DNA of 64,000 bases from Acetatifactor sp. (GCA_022511385.1 JAFLRN010000002.1:1-64000); one strand, 5' to 3'. Shown: positions 19,819 to 30,420, counted from the first letter of the stretch. The notes: generated by a model from the sequence alone, not told the origin. Program-made: numbers and translations.

Positions 19819-21141
19819 ATGAAACTCTACGATAAGCTGGTGGCAAAAGAAGAATCTCTCGCTCTGGTAGGACTTGGCTATGTTGGAATGCCTATCGCAG
19901 TTGCTTTTGCGAAGAAGGGGATTAATGTTATTGGATTTGATCTGAATAAAGAAAAGATCGAACTATACAAATCCGGAATAGATCCGACTAAGGAGGTTGG
20001 TGATGCAGAGATATCCAAGACTACCGTACAGTTCACATCTGATGAGAAGGAACTCCAGAAGGCAAAGTTTATCATTGTAGCTGTTCCTACACCGGTGAAT
20101 TCTGATCATACGCCTGATCTTACACCCGTCATTGACGCTTCAGAGATTGTCGGCCGTAATCTGGTTTCTGATTCCATCGTGGTCTATGAGTCCACAGTCT
20201 ATCCTGGCTGTACTGAAGATGTATGCATCCCGATTCTGGAAAAACAGAGTGGAATGAAGTGTGGTGTGGATTTCAAGGTTGGATACAGTCCGGAACGTAT
20301 TAACCCTGGCGATAAGGTACATCGGCTGGAGAATATCCATAAAATTGTTTCTGGCATTGATGCCGAGTCTCTTGAAGAGATTAAGGCAGTATATGATCTC
20401 GTAATCGAGGTGGGAACACATCCTGTTTCCAATCTTCGGACTGCCGAAGCTGTCAAGGTGGTAGAGAATAGCCAGAGGGACATAAATATTGCATTTATGA
20501 ATGAGCTTGCTATGGTATTTGACCGTATGGATATTGACACAAATGAAGTTGTCGAAGGCATGAATACCAAATGGAATGCCCTTGGATTCCGCCCGGGTTT
20601 AGTCGGTGGGCATTGTATTGGTGTGGATCCATATTATTTCACCTACGAAGCCGAAAAACTGGGCTATCACAGTCAAATTATCTTAAGTGGCCGCATTGTG
20701 AACGACTCTATGGGTGCTTATGTTGCCGATGCTGCTGTTAAGAAGATGATAGAAGCTGGACAGGCTCCGAAGAAAAGCAAGGTGGTTCTCCTTGGTCTGA
20801 CTTTCAAAGAGAATTGCCCTGATATCCGTAATAGCAAAGTGGAGGATATCATCAAACAACTCAACAAGTATGGAATCAAGCCTGTGGTGGTTGATCCATG
20901 GGCGAGTGAGAGAGATGCAATGCACGACTATGGAGTCAAACTCACTAAGATTGAAGATGTAGCTGATGCTGACTGTGTGATTGTAGCCGTTGCTCATAAT
21001 GAGTTCAGGACTTTGAACTTGGATGAGATTAAGAAGATGTATAGGGATGTGCCGGATGAAGAACGGGTTCTCATTGATGTGAAGGGTCTATATAAGGTTA
21101 AAGATCTTCAAGCTTCAAGAATGCTCTACTGGAGATTATAA
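19819..21141 (+). CDS. Nucleotide sugar dehydrogenase (UDP-GlcNAc/GalNAc 6-dehydrogenase, WbpA/TviB-like)
   Basis: 'ALVGLGYVGMPIAVAFAKKG', 'GLVGGHCIGVDPYYFTYEAEKLGYHSQIILSGR'; start set at MKLYDKLVAKEE. Confidence 0.93.
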   Translation: MKLYDKLVAKEESLALVGLGYVGMPIAVAFAKKGINVIGFDLNKEKIELYKSGIDPTKEVGDAEISKTTVQFTSDEKELQKAKFIIVAVPTPVNSDHTPDLTPVIDASEIVGRNLVSDSIVVYESTVYPGCTEDVCIPILEKQSGMKCGVDFKVGYSPERINPGDKVHRLENIHKIVSGIDAESLEEIKAVYDLVIEVGTHPVSNLRTAEAVKVVENSQRDINIAFMNELAMVFDRMDIDTNEVVEGMNTKWNALGFRPGLVGGHCIGVDPYYFTYEAEKLGYHSQIILSGRIVNDSMGAYVADAAVKKMIEAGQAPKKSKVVLLGLTFKENCPDIRNSKVEDIIKQLNKYGIKPVVVDPWASERDAMHDYGVKLTKIEDVADADCVIVAVAHNEFRTLNLDEIKKMYRDVPDEERVLIDVKGLYKVKDLQASRMLYWRL

Positions 21142-21195
21142 AGTAGAAAAGAGTTTTTGAATCATCCGGGTTAATCCCGGATGATGAATGGAGAT

Positions 21196-22317
21196 ATGAG
21201 AATGGTATTACTATATATTGCCGATAATGGTTTTTCATTTTATGAGGGAAAGTACTATTTTACTAGACCTAATTATAATAATACAAAACAATTCGGGAAA
21301 TATTTCGATAAAGTAATATATGTCGCAAGAGAAGCAAGCTACATAGACGGAAGCATTCAAATTCCGGATAATTCAAATGTATATCTGTTTAAGAAGATGG
21401 ATTTTTCCGGAATAAGAAAGTGGTTGAAGACACATGCCAGCGAATACGATGTTGCTTTACTGAGAAATGGGATGAACGGGTGCATTGCAGTAAATACATT
21501 GCATAAAATCAATAAGCCCATAATTTCATACCTGGGATATGATGCGTTAGCACATAAATTATTAGGACGAACTATGCTGGGATTTGTCGAAGGGGTTATT
21601 TGGTACTTGCTTGAAAAAAATAAAATGGCAAAAGGGACTTATGCGCATTATTGCGCAGACAATTTAGCAAAGAGATATCCTGCAAAGGTTCCGTATTTGG
21701 TTTGTCCGAATATCGAAATAGAGATTGATGATAACAATCTGAAATGTAGAATTAATAAGTACAAACTCGGTAAAGACAAAAAAGTTGTTGGAATACTGGC
21801 AACCTTAAACTCTTACAAGGGCATAGACACTGCGATTAAGAGTTTGACGTTATTGCCTGGGAATTATTCACTGGAAGTTGTTGGGGGCGGCAAGAGCGAT
21901 GAGTATGTTAGAATTGCACAAGAGTTAAAAGTGGACAATAGGGTGCATTTCATGGGATATTTTGCTGAACAGGAAAAAATCAAAGATTGGCTGAAAGAAA
22001 TAGATATATATATTCAACCCAGCATAAGTGAAGGCCTTCCGAGAGCAGCCATAGAGGCTATGTCAATGGGGTGTCCCCTGATTGTAAGCAATACCATTGG
22101 TGTATCGAGCTGGATAGATCAATCATGGCAAATAAAGCCCAGAGACTATAAGAAGCTGGCTGAAAAGATTCTTTTAATGGGAAATGATGCTGAAAATATG
22201 ATACAGCAGGCATCGAAAAATTTTGAAACATCAAAAATGTTTCGACCAGAAATTCGAGATTCGAAGATGGATTCCTACTACAAAGATTTTTTGGACAGCG
22301 TGGACAATAAGAAATGA
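21196..22317 (+). CDS. Glycosyltransferase family 4
   Basis: 'IYIQPSISEGLPRAAIEAMSMGCPLIVSNTIG'. Confidence 0.88.
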   Translation: MRMVLLYIADNGFSFYEGKYYFTRPNYNNTKQFGKYFDKVIYVAREASYIDGSIQIPDNSNVYLFKKMDFSGIRKWLKTHASEYDVALLRNGMNGCIAVNTLHKINKPIISYLGYDALAHKLLGRTMLGFVEGVIWYLLEKNKMAKGTYAHYCADNLAKRYPAKVPYLVCPNIEIEIDDNNLKCRINKYKLGKDKKVVGILATLNSYKGIDTAIKSLTLLPGNYSLEVVGGGKSDEYVRIAQELKVDNRVHFMGYFAEQEKIKDWLKEIDIYIQPSISEGLPRAAIEAMSMGCPLIVSNTIGVSSWIDQSWQIKPRDYKKLAEKILLMGNDAENMIQQASKNFETSKMFRPEIRDSKMDSYYKDFLDSVDNKK

Positions 22318-23582
22318 AAAAGAATCAATTGGCAGATAAATTAGTCAATAATAGTTACTCATTTGCGATACTTAAAAAGGGAATGGTCACTGTTTGCAGT
22401 ATTATTTTTGTATCAATATTAAGCAGATATTTGGGGCCCAGCCTGAAAGGCGAATACAGCACCTATATGTCCTGGTCCAGTATTCTCGTTATTATTATGC
22501 AAATGGGTTTTTTCAAGTTGTACCCTAATTATAGAAGAAGAAATGAGGAAAAGGATTGCAAAAATATATTCTTTTCTATTTCGATATATAAAGCCATTGC
22601 TTTTGGTCTATTTATTTTACTATCATCTTGGGTGCTTGCGAGATTTGGAATTAATCCCATATTTCCCGTAACGGTTCTTTTGAATATGCTCCAGGGTGAA
22701 TACCTGTTTTTAACTCTTGTCGACAATATTAAATATCAAAACATCATTTCAATTATAATATATGCATTGAATGTACTTGATATTTTGTTATTGTACTTAT
22801 TTGCAGCTCCAAGCGTAACATATGTCTTTGTAATATTGATCATTCGGGATTTGGCAGCTATTGTGTTATGCACAGTTACTATGAAATACAAGCTTGTTAT
22901 ATCAAAGACTGTATTCGAAGTTGTTAAAGAACTGATTGGAATTAGTTTCTTTCCGGTTATTGCCGCTCTTCTGGTTGAAATAAACTATAGAGTGGATGTA
23001 ATCTTTTTGAATAGAATGGTGGACAATTATTTTGTAGGTCTGTATGCTTCTGGAGTTACTGTTGCTGAGATGGCATGGATGGTGCCAGATGTATTTAAGG
23101 AAATTCTTTTTAATAAAACAGCTAAATCTGATAATGTCGATGAAGTGTGTTTTAGCCTGCGTATTGCAATAACAACTGTATTAGTGTGTTTGGTCGGACT
23201 ATTGGCAGTAGGAAAACCGACGATTGGACTTTTTTTCGGTTCAGAATATAAAGATTCTTACTCAGTGACATTACTCATTTTTATTGGTGTACCTTTTATG
23301 GCAATTTTTAAGGTTTTAAATCCTCTTATACAGGCCAGAGGAGAATGGAAGATATACATCCTTGCCTTGTTGGCAGCTGCCGGGTCAAATATTGCTTTAA
23401 ATTATGTTTTGATTAGAATATTTGGTATGTATGGGGCAGCAATTGCTTCGATAGTCTCATACTCTATATCAGGTATTAGCTTGCTTGTATATTTTTCGAG
23501 AACATTTCGCGTCAGGTACAGAGACTGCATTTTAGTGCATAAAGAAGATATCAGAAAAATTATTAACTTTGTCAGACGTTGA
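22314..23582 (+). CDS. Polysaccharide flippase (Wzx/MATE-like oligosaccharide transporter)
   Basis: Multi-TM protein, N-terminal 'YLGPSLKGEYSTYMSW', C-terminal 'NPLIQARGEWKIYILALLAAAGSNIALNYVLIRIFGMYGAAIASIVSY'. Confidence 0.88.
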   Translation: MKKNQLADKLVNNSYSFAILKKGMVTVCSIIFVSILSRYLGPSLKGEYSTYMSWSSILVIIMQMGFFKLYPNYRRRNEEKDCKNIFFSISIYKAIAFGLFILLSSWVLARFGINPIFPVTVLLNMLQGEYLFLTLVDNIKYQNIISIIIYALNVLDILLLYLFAAPSVTYVFVILIIRDLAAIVLCTVTMKYKLVISKTVFEVVKELIGISFFPVIAALLVEINYRVDVIFLNRMVDNYFVGLYASGVTVAEMAWMVPDVFKEILFNKTAKSDNVDEVCFSLRIAITTVLVCLVGLLAVGKPTIGLFFGSEYKDSYSVTLLIFIGVPFMAIFKVLNPLIQARGEWKIYILALLAAAGSNIALNYVLIRIFGMYGAAIASIVSYSISGISLLVYFSRTFRVRYRDCILVHKEDIRKIINFVRR

Positions 23583-23638
23583 CCACTTCTTTTCAGCTCT
23601 TGTTTAGGATTTATTAGCCTATTTAAAGGAGATATGCT

Positions 23639-24793
23639 ATGAATACATTCTCGACAAAAGAAAATATCACTTGCATATTATCCATTACACTCATATTCGT
23701 TTCCGGGATAGTGAATATGACAAATACATTGAAAAGCATACAGATTCCTTTACTGCTTTTGGGAGTTTTTGTTGCTTTTCTTGGTGTCATTGACCAAAGG
23801 GTACGAATTCTCCCATTCTATAATAGGATTATGATATGGCCAGTTTTGAACATTGCAACTGCGATAGTTTCTTTCTTCATTTTGAATGATACACAGCTAT
23901 TAGTTAATGCTTTGGCAATGCTGTTTATTTTCGTTACATTTCTAATGTGGTTTACATGGTCACGAAGTTTTATTAATGGTATTGACGGTTTAATGTTTGT
24001 TCTTTTCGTTATAGTAACAATGATATCATTAGCGGTTGTGCCATTTAGTCTAAAGAATTATACTGGTATGTTTTACAATCTGAACTCTCTAGGTGGCATA
24101 TATTGCTGTTTTTTGACATATTTTATTGCAACAATAAGTAGTAACAAAAATAGGAAGGGATTAAAAATAGCCTGTCTTATTATATCTATATTTATGGTCG
24201 TCGTTTCAAGTAGTAGAGGGGCCTTCGTTTCGTCTGCAGCAGTGTTTGCTCTATGGGTACTACTTGAAATATATCAAAATGGTCATATGAGTGTTAAAAG
24301 AGCGTGGATGATGCTTGTTATTATATTCATCATGGCAGGGATTTATAAGTTCACGCCTTTGCATACAATCATTGATAATTCAATAGTAAGTAAGTTTGTC
24401 AGAAAAGCAAATGATACAACTTCCGGAAGAATTGATATATGGAGAGTAGTTTGGGAAGAGAGAACGCTATTTGGACATGGACGAAACTATTTTGATGCGT
24501 TCAGATGGGGAGCACATAACACATTTGTAAGTTTACTAGGTCAGTATGGAATTATGGGGGCATTTTCATATATTGGATTGTTCTTGACATTTTTAATGGA
24601 GTCGTTTAAACACTTTAAAAATAATAAAGACTATGCGCCGTTGTTGTTTGTTATATGCTTTTTATCTCTTTCGATGATTGAAGGCATGTTGATGAAAATA
24701 CACATGTTTCTGATGTATTATGGAATTACCTGTTGTATTAGATCTCAAAAAGAAGCATATACAGGGATTGCTTGGAAGAGTAAATTTAGGTGA
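23639..24793 (+). CDS. O-antigen polymerase/ligase-like membrane protein (Wzy)
   Basis: Multi-TM; 'SSRGAFVSSAAVFALWVLLE', 'SGRIDIWRVVWEERTLFGHGRNYFDAFRWGAHNTFVSLLGQYG'. Confidence 0.87.
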   Translation: MNTFSTKENITCILSITLIFVSGIVNMTNTLKSIQIPLLLLGVFVAFLGVIDQRVRILPFYNRIMIWPVLNIATAIVSFFILNDTQLLVNALAMLFIFVTFLMWFTWSRSFINGIDGLMFVLFVIVTMISLAVVPFSLKNYTGMFYNLNSLGGIYCCFLTYFIATISSNKNRKGLKIACLIISIFMVVVSSSRGAFVSSAAVFALWVLLEIYQNGHMSVKRAWMMLVIIFIMAGIYKFTPLHTIIDNSIVSKFVRKANDTTSGRIDIWRVVWEERTLFGHGRNYFDAFRWGAHNTFVSLLGQYGIMGAFSYIGLFLTFLMESFKHFKNNKDYAPLLFVICFLSLSMIEGMLMKIHMFLMYYGITCCIRSQKEAYTGIAWKSKFR

Positions 24794-24810
24794 AAGAGGA
24801 AGGAAAAGAT

Positions 24811-25904
24811 ATGAAGAGTCGTAACAGTGTTTTTGAGATTCTTAGAATTGCATCTATGCTCTTAATTATTGCATGGCATTATGCAACAACGTTCAGTCAT
24901 GTTTCGGGGGGGTATTGGCTACCGGCTTATCCGGATATCATGTATTTGCCATATTGCTTGGAAGCTGGGGTCAGTTAGGAGTTGACCTGTTTATTATTAT
25001 AGGAATTTATTTTATGTCTAAGTGCAATCAATTTAGAAGCAAAAAGGCGGTCAGTTTAGTTTTTGAAACAGCTTTTTATGCAATTTTTTGGTACATAATT
25101 TCATGGTACGGTTTCCAAATACAGGTGGGAAAAGGTGAATTGATTCGACAGATATTTGGTGTATTCATGGGGACACATTGGTTTATCACTGCATACTTAT
25201 TACTTTATATTTTTCATCCAATTTTAAATTGCATCATTGATAAACTGAATAAAAAACAAATACAACAAGTTACGATATTGCTGACAGTGTTTGTCAGTAT
25301 ATACAAGACAATATATAGTCGAGCGCCTGTGTGCGATTTCCTCTTTTTTGTTAATATTTATTTTATTATTAACTGTATTGAGAAAACTGATTTTAAAAGG
25401 ATAATTAACAATTCAGGGAGCTTAGCACTATTGACTTTTGTATCCTTGACAAGTATTAATTTATTGATCTTGATTATTGGACAATTCATAAATTCTGATT
25501 TAATAAAAGAGCATAGTATATATTTAAATCATCGAGGTTCGATTTTTGTACTTATGGTTGCAATATTTATATTTTATGCAATAAAGGGTTTACATCATAT
25601 AGAATCAAGAACAATAAATATTATAGCTAGTACAAGCCTTGGAGTTTATTTATCTCATCAAGGCATCTCTCAAAATGTTTGGAAGGCATTATTTATTGAC
25701 GATACTTTGAGTGGTATTAATGCTTGCTTACACATGACCTTTTCTGTAATTGTGATTTTCGTATGTTGTGTGTTAATTGATTTAATAAGGCAATACACAT
25801 TCGAAATACTATTGGTCAAAATATTGGATTGTAAGAGAATTAGTTTTGTACTTTCATGGGTTGATAATTTTATAAATGTAAACGAACCACAGCTGAAAAA
25901 ATAA
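24811..25904 (+). pseudogene. Acyltransferase family 3 gene split by frameshift at a G7 tract (possibly phase-variable, OFF state)
   Basis: Frame 1: MKSRNSVFEILRIASMLLIIAWHYATTFSHVSGG then stops; reading -1 after the GGGGGGG at 24906-24912 gives VLATGLSGYHVFAILLGSWGQLGVDLFIIIGIYFMSK... to 25904. Confidence 0.85.
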
Positions 25905-25997
25905 ACAGAAAGTCAGAACTGCTCCCAAGATACATTATCTAGGCTTATCAGGTTCTAGTGAAGCGGGCGGCATTTAAGCTGGCGTTTGGAAAAAATC

Positions 25998-26027
25998 TTG
26001 ACAAAAACAGAAAATGACAGTTAATAT
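25998..26027 (+). promoter_or_regulatory. Candidate promoter: TTGACA with AT-rich -10 (TAATAT)
   Basis: TTGACA 25998-26003; TAATAT at 26022-26027 (18-bp spacer). Confidence 0.45.
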
Positions 26028-26071
26028 TGTTATGATCTTGGAAAGAAAGGTTTATAGGAAAGGATGATACT

Positions 26072-26812
26072 ATGTTTAGTTACGCAGAATATGGAAATAT
26101 TATAATGCTTATTAAAGAAAGTGGAAAGCAAGCTACATTTCGTAAAGCCCTGACAGTGGATAGTTACATTATTATGAGACATGATGTGGAGTTTAGTGTT
26201 GAACGGGCTTATGACCTGGCGTGTTTTGAAGCTGAAAACAAGTTTCAGTCTACATACTTTTTCCAAGTGACAAATAATGCATATAATTTATTGGCGAAAA
26301 AAAATATTGATATGCTAGAGAAAATAAAGCATATGGGGCATGAAGTCGGCTTACATTTTCATCTGAATGGGTTAGAGCAGATAGATGAAATAAAAAGAGA
26401 AATTCAAAAGGAAGTGGAAATAATGAATTGCAAGCTTTCTTTTTCAGTTGATAGTTTTTCGATTCATCGGCCTACAGCATTAGTACTAAGTGGCAATATC
26501 AAAATACCAGGCTTGATAAATGCATATCAGAAAGAATTTTTTTCATATGTGGCGGATATGGAAAAAGAGAAGCCGGATGTAAAATATTTGTCGGATGCGC
26601 GACATCAATGGAATTATGGATTATTACCCGACAAAGAAACCTTATTCCAAAATAAAAAGATACAAATATTGACCCATCCGTATACCTGGACACAAACAGG
26701 ATACAATAATGCTAATAATTTTAAAACATTGTATGCTGAAAAGTGTCAGGTGTTACTTGAAACGTTTGATAGTGAATGTAAACATTTTAAGGAGATAAAA
26801 AATGAATTATAA
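26072..26812 (+). CDS. Polysaccharide deacetylase-like protein
   Basis: 'YIIMRHDVEFSVERAYDLA...KFQSTYFFQV...IKHMGHEVGLHFH' resembles NodB-like fold motifs. Confidence 0.75.
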   Translation: MFSYAEYGNIIMLIKESGKQATFRKALTVDSYIIMRHDVEFSVERAYDLACFEAENKFQSTYFFQVTNNAYNLLAKKNIDMLEKIKHMGHEVGLHFHLNGLEQIDEIKREIQKEVEIMNCKLSFSVDSFSIHRPTALVLSGNIKIPGLINAYQKEFFSYVADMEKEKPDVKYLSDARHQWNYGLLPDKETLFQNKKIQILTHPYTWTQTGYNNANNFKTLYAEKCQVLLETFDSECKHFKEIKNEL

Positions 26813-27722
26813 AATAACGGTTTTTGGAGCAAAAGATACTACATACGAAATCATTGAGTATATTGAAAATAATCTTGAAAAAATAGACTTAATTGTTACG
26901 ATTGATGAAGCAGTTTTAGAAAATAGTAATGTGGCAGGGTTTAAATCGTTAAAAACTTTGGCACAAAAATACCATATTGATATTTTTGAAACCAAGGATT
27001 ACACCATGCAGGATGATGCCAGTCGTTCTTTTTTTGAAAATAATGAATTTGAATTGGGTATATCTATGGGGTGGCAGAGATTAATACCGGAGTATATATT
27101 AGAGAGTTATAAATATGGGATTTTTGGTTTTCATGGGAGCTGTGGTTATTTGCCGTATGGACGTGGAAGGTCACCAATGAATTGGTCGGTGATAAATGGC
27201 GACAGTCGGTTTATTATGAATTTGTTTCAATACGACAAAGCAGCAGACAGCCCGAATGTATTTGATAATATCATGTTTGAAATAAATGATTTTGACACTA
27301 TCCGAACACTGCAATACAAAAATCTTTTGTGTGCTAAAGACTTAATATCTCGCTTATTAAAAGCCTACAAAAACAATGCAATTATGATCAAAACAGAAAC
27401 ACACGACTTTGATTTTTGGTATAAAAAGAGAGGGGCTAAAGATGGGAAAATAGATTTTAGATTGAAAACAAGAGAGATATATAACCTGGTTAGAGGTGTA
27501 ACGAAACCTTTTCCCGGAGCCTTTGCTTATGTTAATGAAGAAAAAGTGACAATATGGAATGCAGTACCATTTGACCAGTTGTTGGATTTTTCTAGGTATT
27601 GTCCAGGTGAAGTGGTTGATATTTTCGATGGTAAACCGGTAATAAGGACGATAGATGGGTCGCTGCTTATCAATGAGTATGAGAGTATTGTGGAATTAAT
27701 GCAAGGAAGTATTCTGAAATGA
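26802..27722 (+). CDS. Formyltransferase family protein (sugar N-formyltransferase/GART-like)
   Basis: 'YGIFGFHGSCGYLPYGRGRSPMNWSVINGDSRFIMNLFQYDKAADSPNVF' and 'VRGVTKPFPGAFAYVNEEKVTIWNA' (formyl_trans_N and C patterns). Confidence 0.87.
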   Translation: MNYKITVFGAKDTTYEIIEYIENNLEKIDLIVTIDEAVLENSNVAGFKSLKTLAQKYHIDIFETKDYTMQDDASRSFFENNEFELGISMGWQRLIPEYILESYKYGIFGFHGSCGYLPYGRGRSPMNWSVINGDSRFIMNLFQYDKAADSPNVFDNIMFEINDFDTIRTLQYKNLLCAKDLISRLLKAYKNNAIMIKTETHDFDFWYKKRGAKDGKIDFRLKTREIYNLVRGVTKPFPGAFAYVNEEKVTIWNAVPFDQLLDFSRYCPGEVVDIFDGKPVIRTIDGSLLINEYESIVELMQGSILK

Positions 27723-27772
27723 TGTTAGTAAAGATATGTTGGTTTTGATTTGAAAAGATAGGGCAATTAAAG

Positions 27773-29575
27773 ATGAAAGAGTTAACATATCCTTTTGAGG
27801 CAGAAAAACTTCTGAATAAAAGGAAGAGTCTAAGGAGGCTTTTGTTAGAGGGTTCTTCTAAAATATTTATAGAAAAGAAGATTGCAATTCTCGGCGGTGA
27901 GACCACACATAATATTAAGCTGCTCCTTGAACTGTTTCTGTTAAATTATGGAATTAAGCCATTATTTTATGAATCAGAGTATAATCAGTATTACGAAGAT
28001 GGAATGTTTTCTAATCCTGCGTTGGAAGAATTTAGTCCGGATATCATATATGTCTGTACCTGTATCAGAAATATACTGAATTTCCCTGCACTTGCAGACA
28101 GTAAGGAAGTCGTTGAGCAGAAGTTGGATGCTGTCTCTGTAAAGTTTCAGGGGCTGTGGAACCATCTTACAGAGAAATACAACTGCCCGATTATACAGAA
28201 TAATTTTGAGTATCCTTTCTTCCGTTTGATGGGTAATAAAGATGCCAGTGATTTTCATGGACGTGTCAACTTCATAACGACGCTTAACTGTCGTTTCTAT
28301 GAGTATGCACAGTCACATGACAACTTTTTTATCTGCGATGTGAACTATCTGTCTGCGTCATACGGGCTGGACAAGTGGTCGGATCCGTATTATTGGCACA
28401 TGTACAAGTATGCGGTAGCTGTGCCAGCAATCCCATACCTTGCATTTAATGTGGCTAACATTATAAAGTCAATTTATGGAAAAAATAAAAAGGCTTTCAA
28501 CTTGGATCTTGACAACACGCTATGGGGCGGAATTGTAGGAGACGACGGGGCGGACAATCTTGAAATCGGCCAAGAGACATCCCTTGCACAGACCTATAGT
28601 GAGTTTCAGGAATATATCAAATTGCATAAGCAGCTAGGAGTTCTTCTGACAATTAATTCTAAGAATGATGAGGCAAATGCGCTCAGCGGCCTTGCAAGGC
28701 CAGACAGTGTGCTTCATAAGGATGATTTTGTAAATATAAAAGCCAACTGGAATCCAAAGAGCGTCAATTTGACGGAGACTGCGCAGGAGATGACACTCCT
28801 ACCGGAAAGCTATGTCTTTGTAGATGACAACCCGGCGGAAAGAGCAATCATTTCAGAGCAGGTTCCCGGAGTTGCGGTTCCCGAAATTGATGAAGTGGAG
28901 CATTATATTCAAATTATTGATAAGTCAGGTTTTTTTGAAGTCACATCCCTGTCACAGGATGACCTGAAGAGGACAGAAATGTATCTGGATAATGCCAAAA
29001 GAAGCCAGCTGGAGGCCTCATTTGTAAATTATGAAGATTATCTAAAATCTCTTGAAATGAAAGGAGAGATTCAGGGCTTTATTCCCGCTTATATGTCGCG
29101 GATTGCACAGCTTACGAACAAAAGCAATCAGTTCAACCTTACAACAAAGCGATACAGTCAGGCTGAAATTGAAAGGGTGGCATCAGATCTGAATCATGTG
29201 ACGCTGTATGGAAAGCTTGGGGATAAGTTTGGAGATAACGGTGTCGTCAGCGTCGTAATCGGGAGAATCGGGGGCGACAATCGTGATGAACTCCACATGG
29301 AGCTTTGGCTGATGAGCTGTCGCGTATTAAAGCGCGACATGGAATTTGCTATGATGGATGAGCTGGTGGAAAAAGCGAAGGCAATTGGCGTAAGGAAGAT
29401 TGTCGGATACTACTATCCCACGGCTAAGAATGCCATGGTGAAGGAATTTTATGGAATCCAGGGATTTACGAAGGTTTCTGAGGATGAAGAGGGCAATACA
29501 ATTTGGGAGTTTACCATAACAGATCATTATGAGAAGAAGCAGCATGTAATAGAGGTATATTCTGATCTGGAGTAA
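27773..29575 (+). CDS. FkbH-like protein (HAD-IIIC family, C-terminal GNAT-like domain)
   Basis: 'KAFNLDLDNTLWGGIVGDDGADNLEIG', 'YVFVDDNPAERAIISEQVP', C-terminal 'FGDNGVVSVVIG...ELWLMSCRVLKRDMEFAMMDELV'. Confidence 0.93.
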   Translation: MKELTYPFEAEKLLNKRKSLRRLLLEGSSKIFIEKKIAILGGETTHNIKLLLELFLLNYGIKPLFYESEYNQYYEDGMFSNPALEEFSPDIIYVCTCIRNILNFPALADSKEVVEQKLDAVSVKFQGLWNHLTEKYNCPIIQNNFEYPFFRLMGNKDASDFHGRVNFITTLNCRFYEYAQSHDNFFICDVNYLSASYGLDKWSDPYYWHMYKYAVAVPAIPYLAFNVANIIKSIYGKNKKAFNLDLDNTLWGGIVGDDGADNLEIGQETSLAQTYSEFQEYIKLHKQLGVLLTINSKNDEANALSGLARPDSVLHKDDFVNIKANWNPKSVNLTETAQEMTLLPESYVFVDDNPAERAIISEQVPGVAVPEIDEVEHYIQIIDKSGFFEVTSLSQDDLKRTEMYLDNAKRSQLEASFVNYEDYLKSLEMKGEIQGFIPAYMSRIAQLTNKSNQFNLTTKRYSQAEIERVASDLNHVTLYGKLGDKFGDNGVVSVVIGRIGGDNRDELHMELWLMSCRVLKRDMEFAMMDELVEKAKAIGVRKIVGYYYPTAKNAMVKEFYGIQGFTKVSEDEEGNTIWEFTITDHYEKKQHVIEVYSDLE

Positions 29576-29589
29576 GGAGAGAATGTTTC

Positions 29590-30420
29590 ATGAATCAACA
29601 GGATAAGGAAATACTTGCAAAGTTGCGGAAACGCATATTTATTACCGGATATTCGGGCGGAATGGCTCATCTTGCCTCCTGCTTTTCGGCAATAGACATT
29701 ATTTATACCTTGTATATGAAAGATGTGATGAAACATGATCCGAAAAATCCGGATATGCCGGACAGGGACCGTTTTGTCTTGAGCAAAGGCCATGGGGGTC
29801 TTGCCCTCTATTCAACGTTATGTGAAGCAGGGTACCTTACGGAAGAGGAATTGCATACCTATTTGAAGCCATGGTGCCATATAGGAGGGGAGCCTAACAG
29901 AAGGGATCTTAGGGGCATAGAAGCTTCTACCGGTTCACTTGGGCATGGAATGTCAGTAGCAGTGGGCATGGCTATTGCCCAGAAGCTGGACAAGAATGGC
30001 GCCAAGACTTATGTGATGATCGGCGATGGGGAAAGTCAGGAGGGAACTATATGGGAGGCCTCAATGTCAGCAGTCGCCTTTTCGTTGGATAATCTGGTGG
30101 CTATTTTGGATTGTAATAAAGTTCAGAAAACAAATCATGTGGAAGAAACTCTCGGATATGTTCACTGGGATGAAAAATGGAAATCTTTTGGCTGGAATGT
30201 GATGGAAGTGGATGGGCATGATGTAGATGCACTCAAGGAAACTTTTATGAACATTCCGCAAAATGGCAAACCTACCGTAGTGATTGCGCATACAATCAAA
30301 GGCAAGGGAGTATCCATCATGGAAGATAATCCCATTTGGCATTTTAAGCTGCCAAATAGGAAAGAAAAGAAGGTATTCATGGAAGAACTTCAGATCAGTG
30401 AAAAGGAGATGGAGGTGTAG
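29590..30420 (+). CDS. Transketolase, N-terminal subunit (TPP-binding)
   Basis: 'DRFVLSKGHGGLALYSTLCEAG', 'GSLGHGMSVAVGMAIAQKL', 'IGDGESQEGTIWEASMSA', 'KGKGVSIMEDNPIWH'. Confidence 0.95.
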   Translation: MNQQDKEILAKLRKRIFITGYSGGMAHLASCFSAIDIIYTLYMKDVMKHDPKNPDMPDRDRFVLSKGHGGLALYSTLCEAGYLTEEELHTYLKPWCHIGGEPNRRDLRGIEASTGSLGHGMSVAVGMAIAQKLDKNGAKTYVMIGDGESQEGTIWEASMSAVAFSLDNLVAILDCNKVQKTNHVEETLGYVHWDEKWKSFGWNVMEVDGHDVDALKETFMNIPQNGKPTVVIAHTIKGKGVSIMEDNPIWHFKLPNRKEKKVFMEELQISEKEMEV

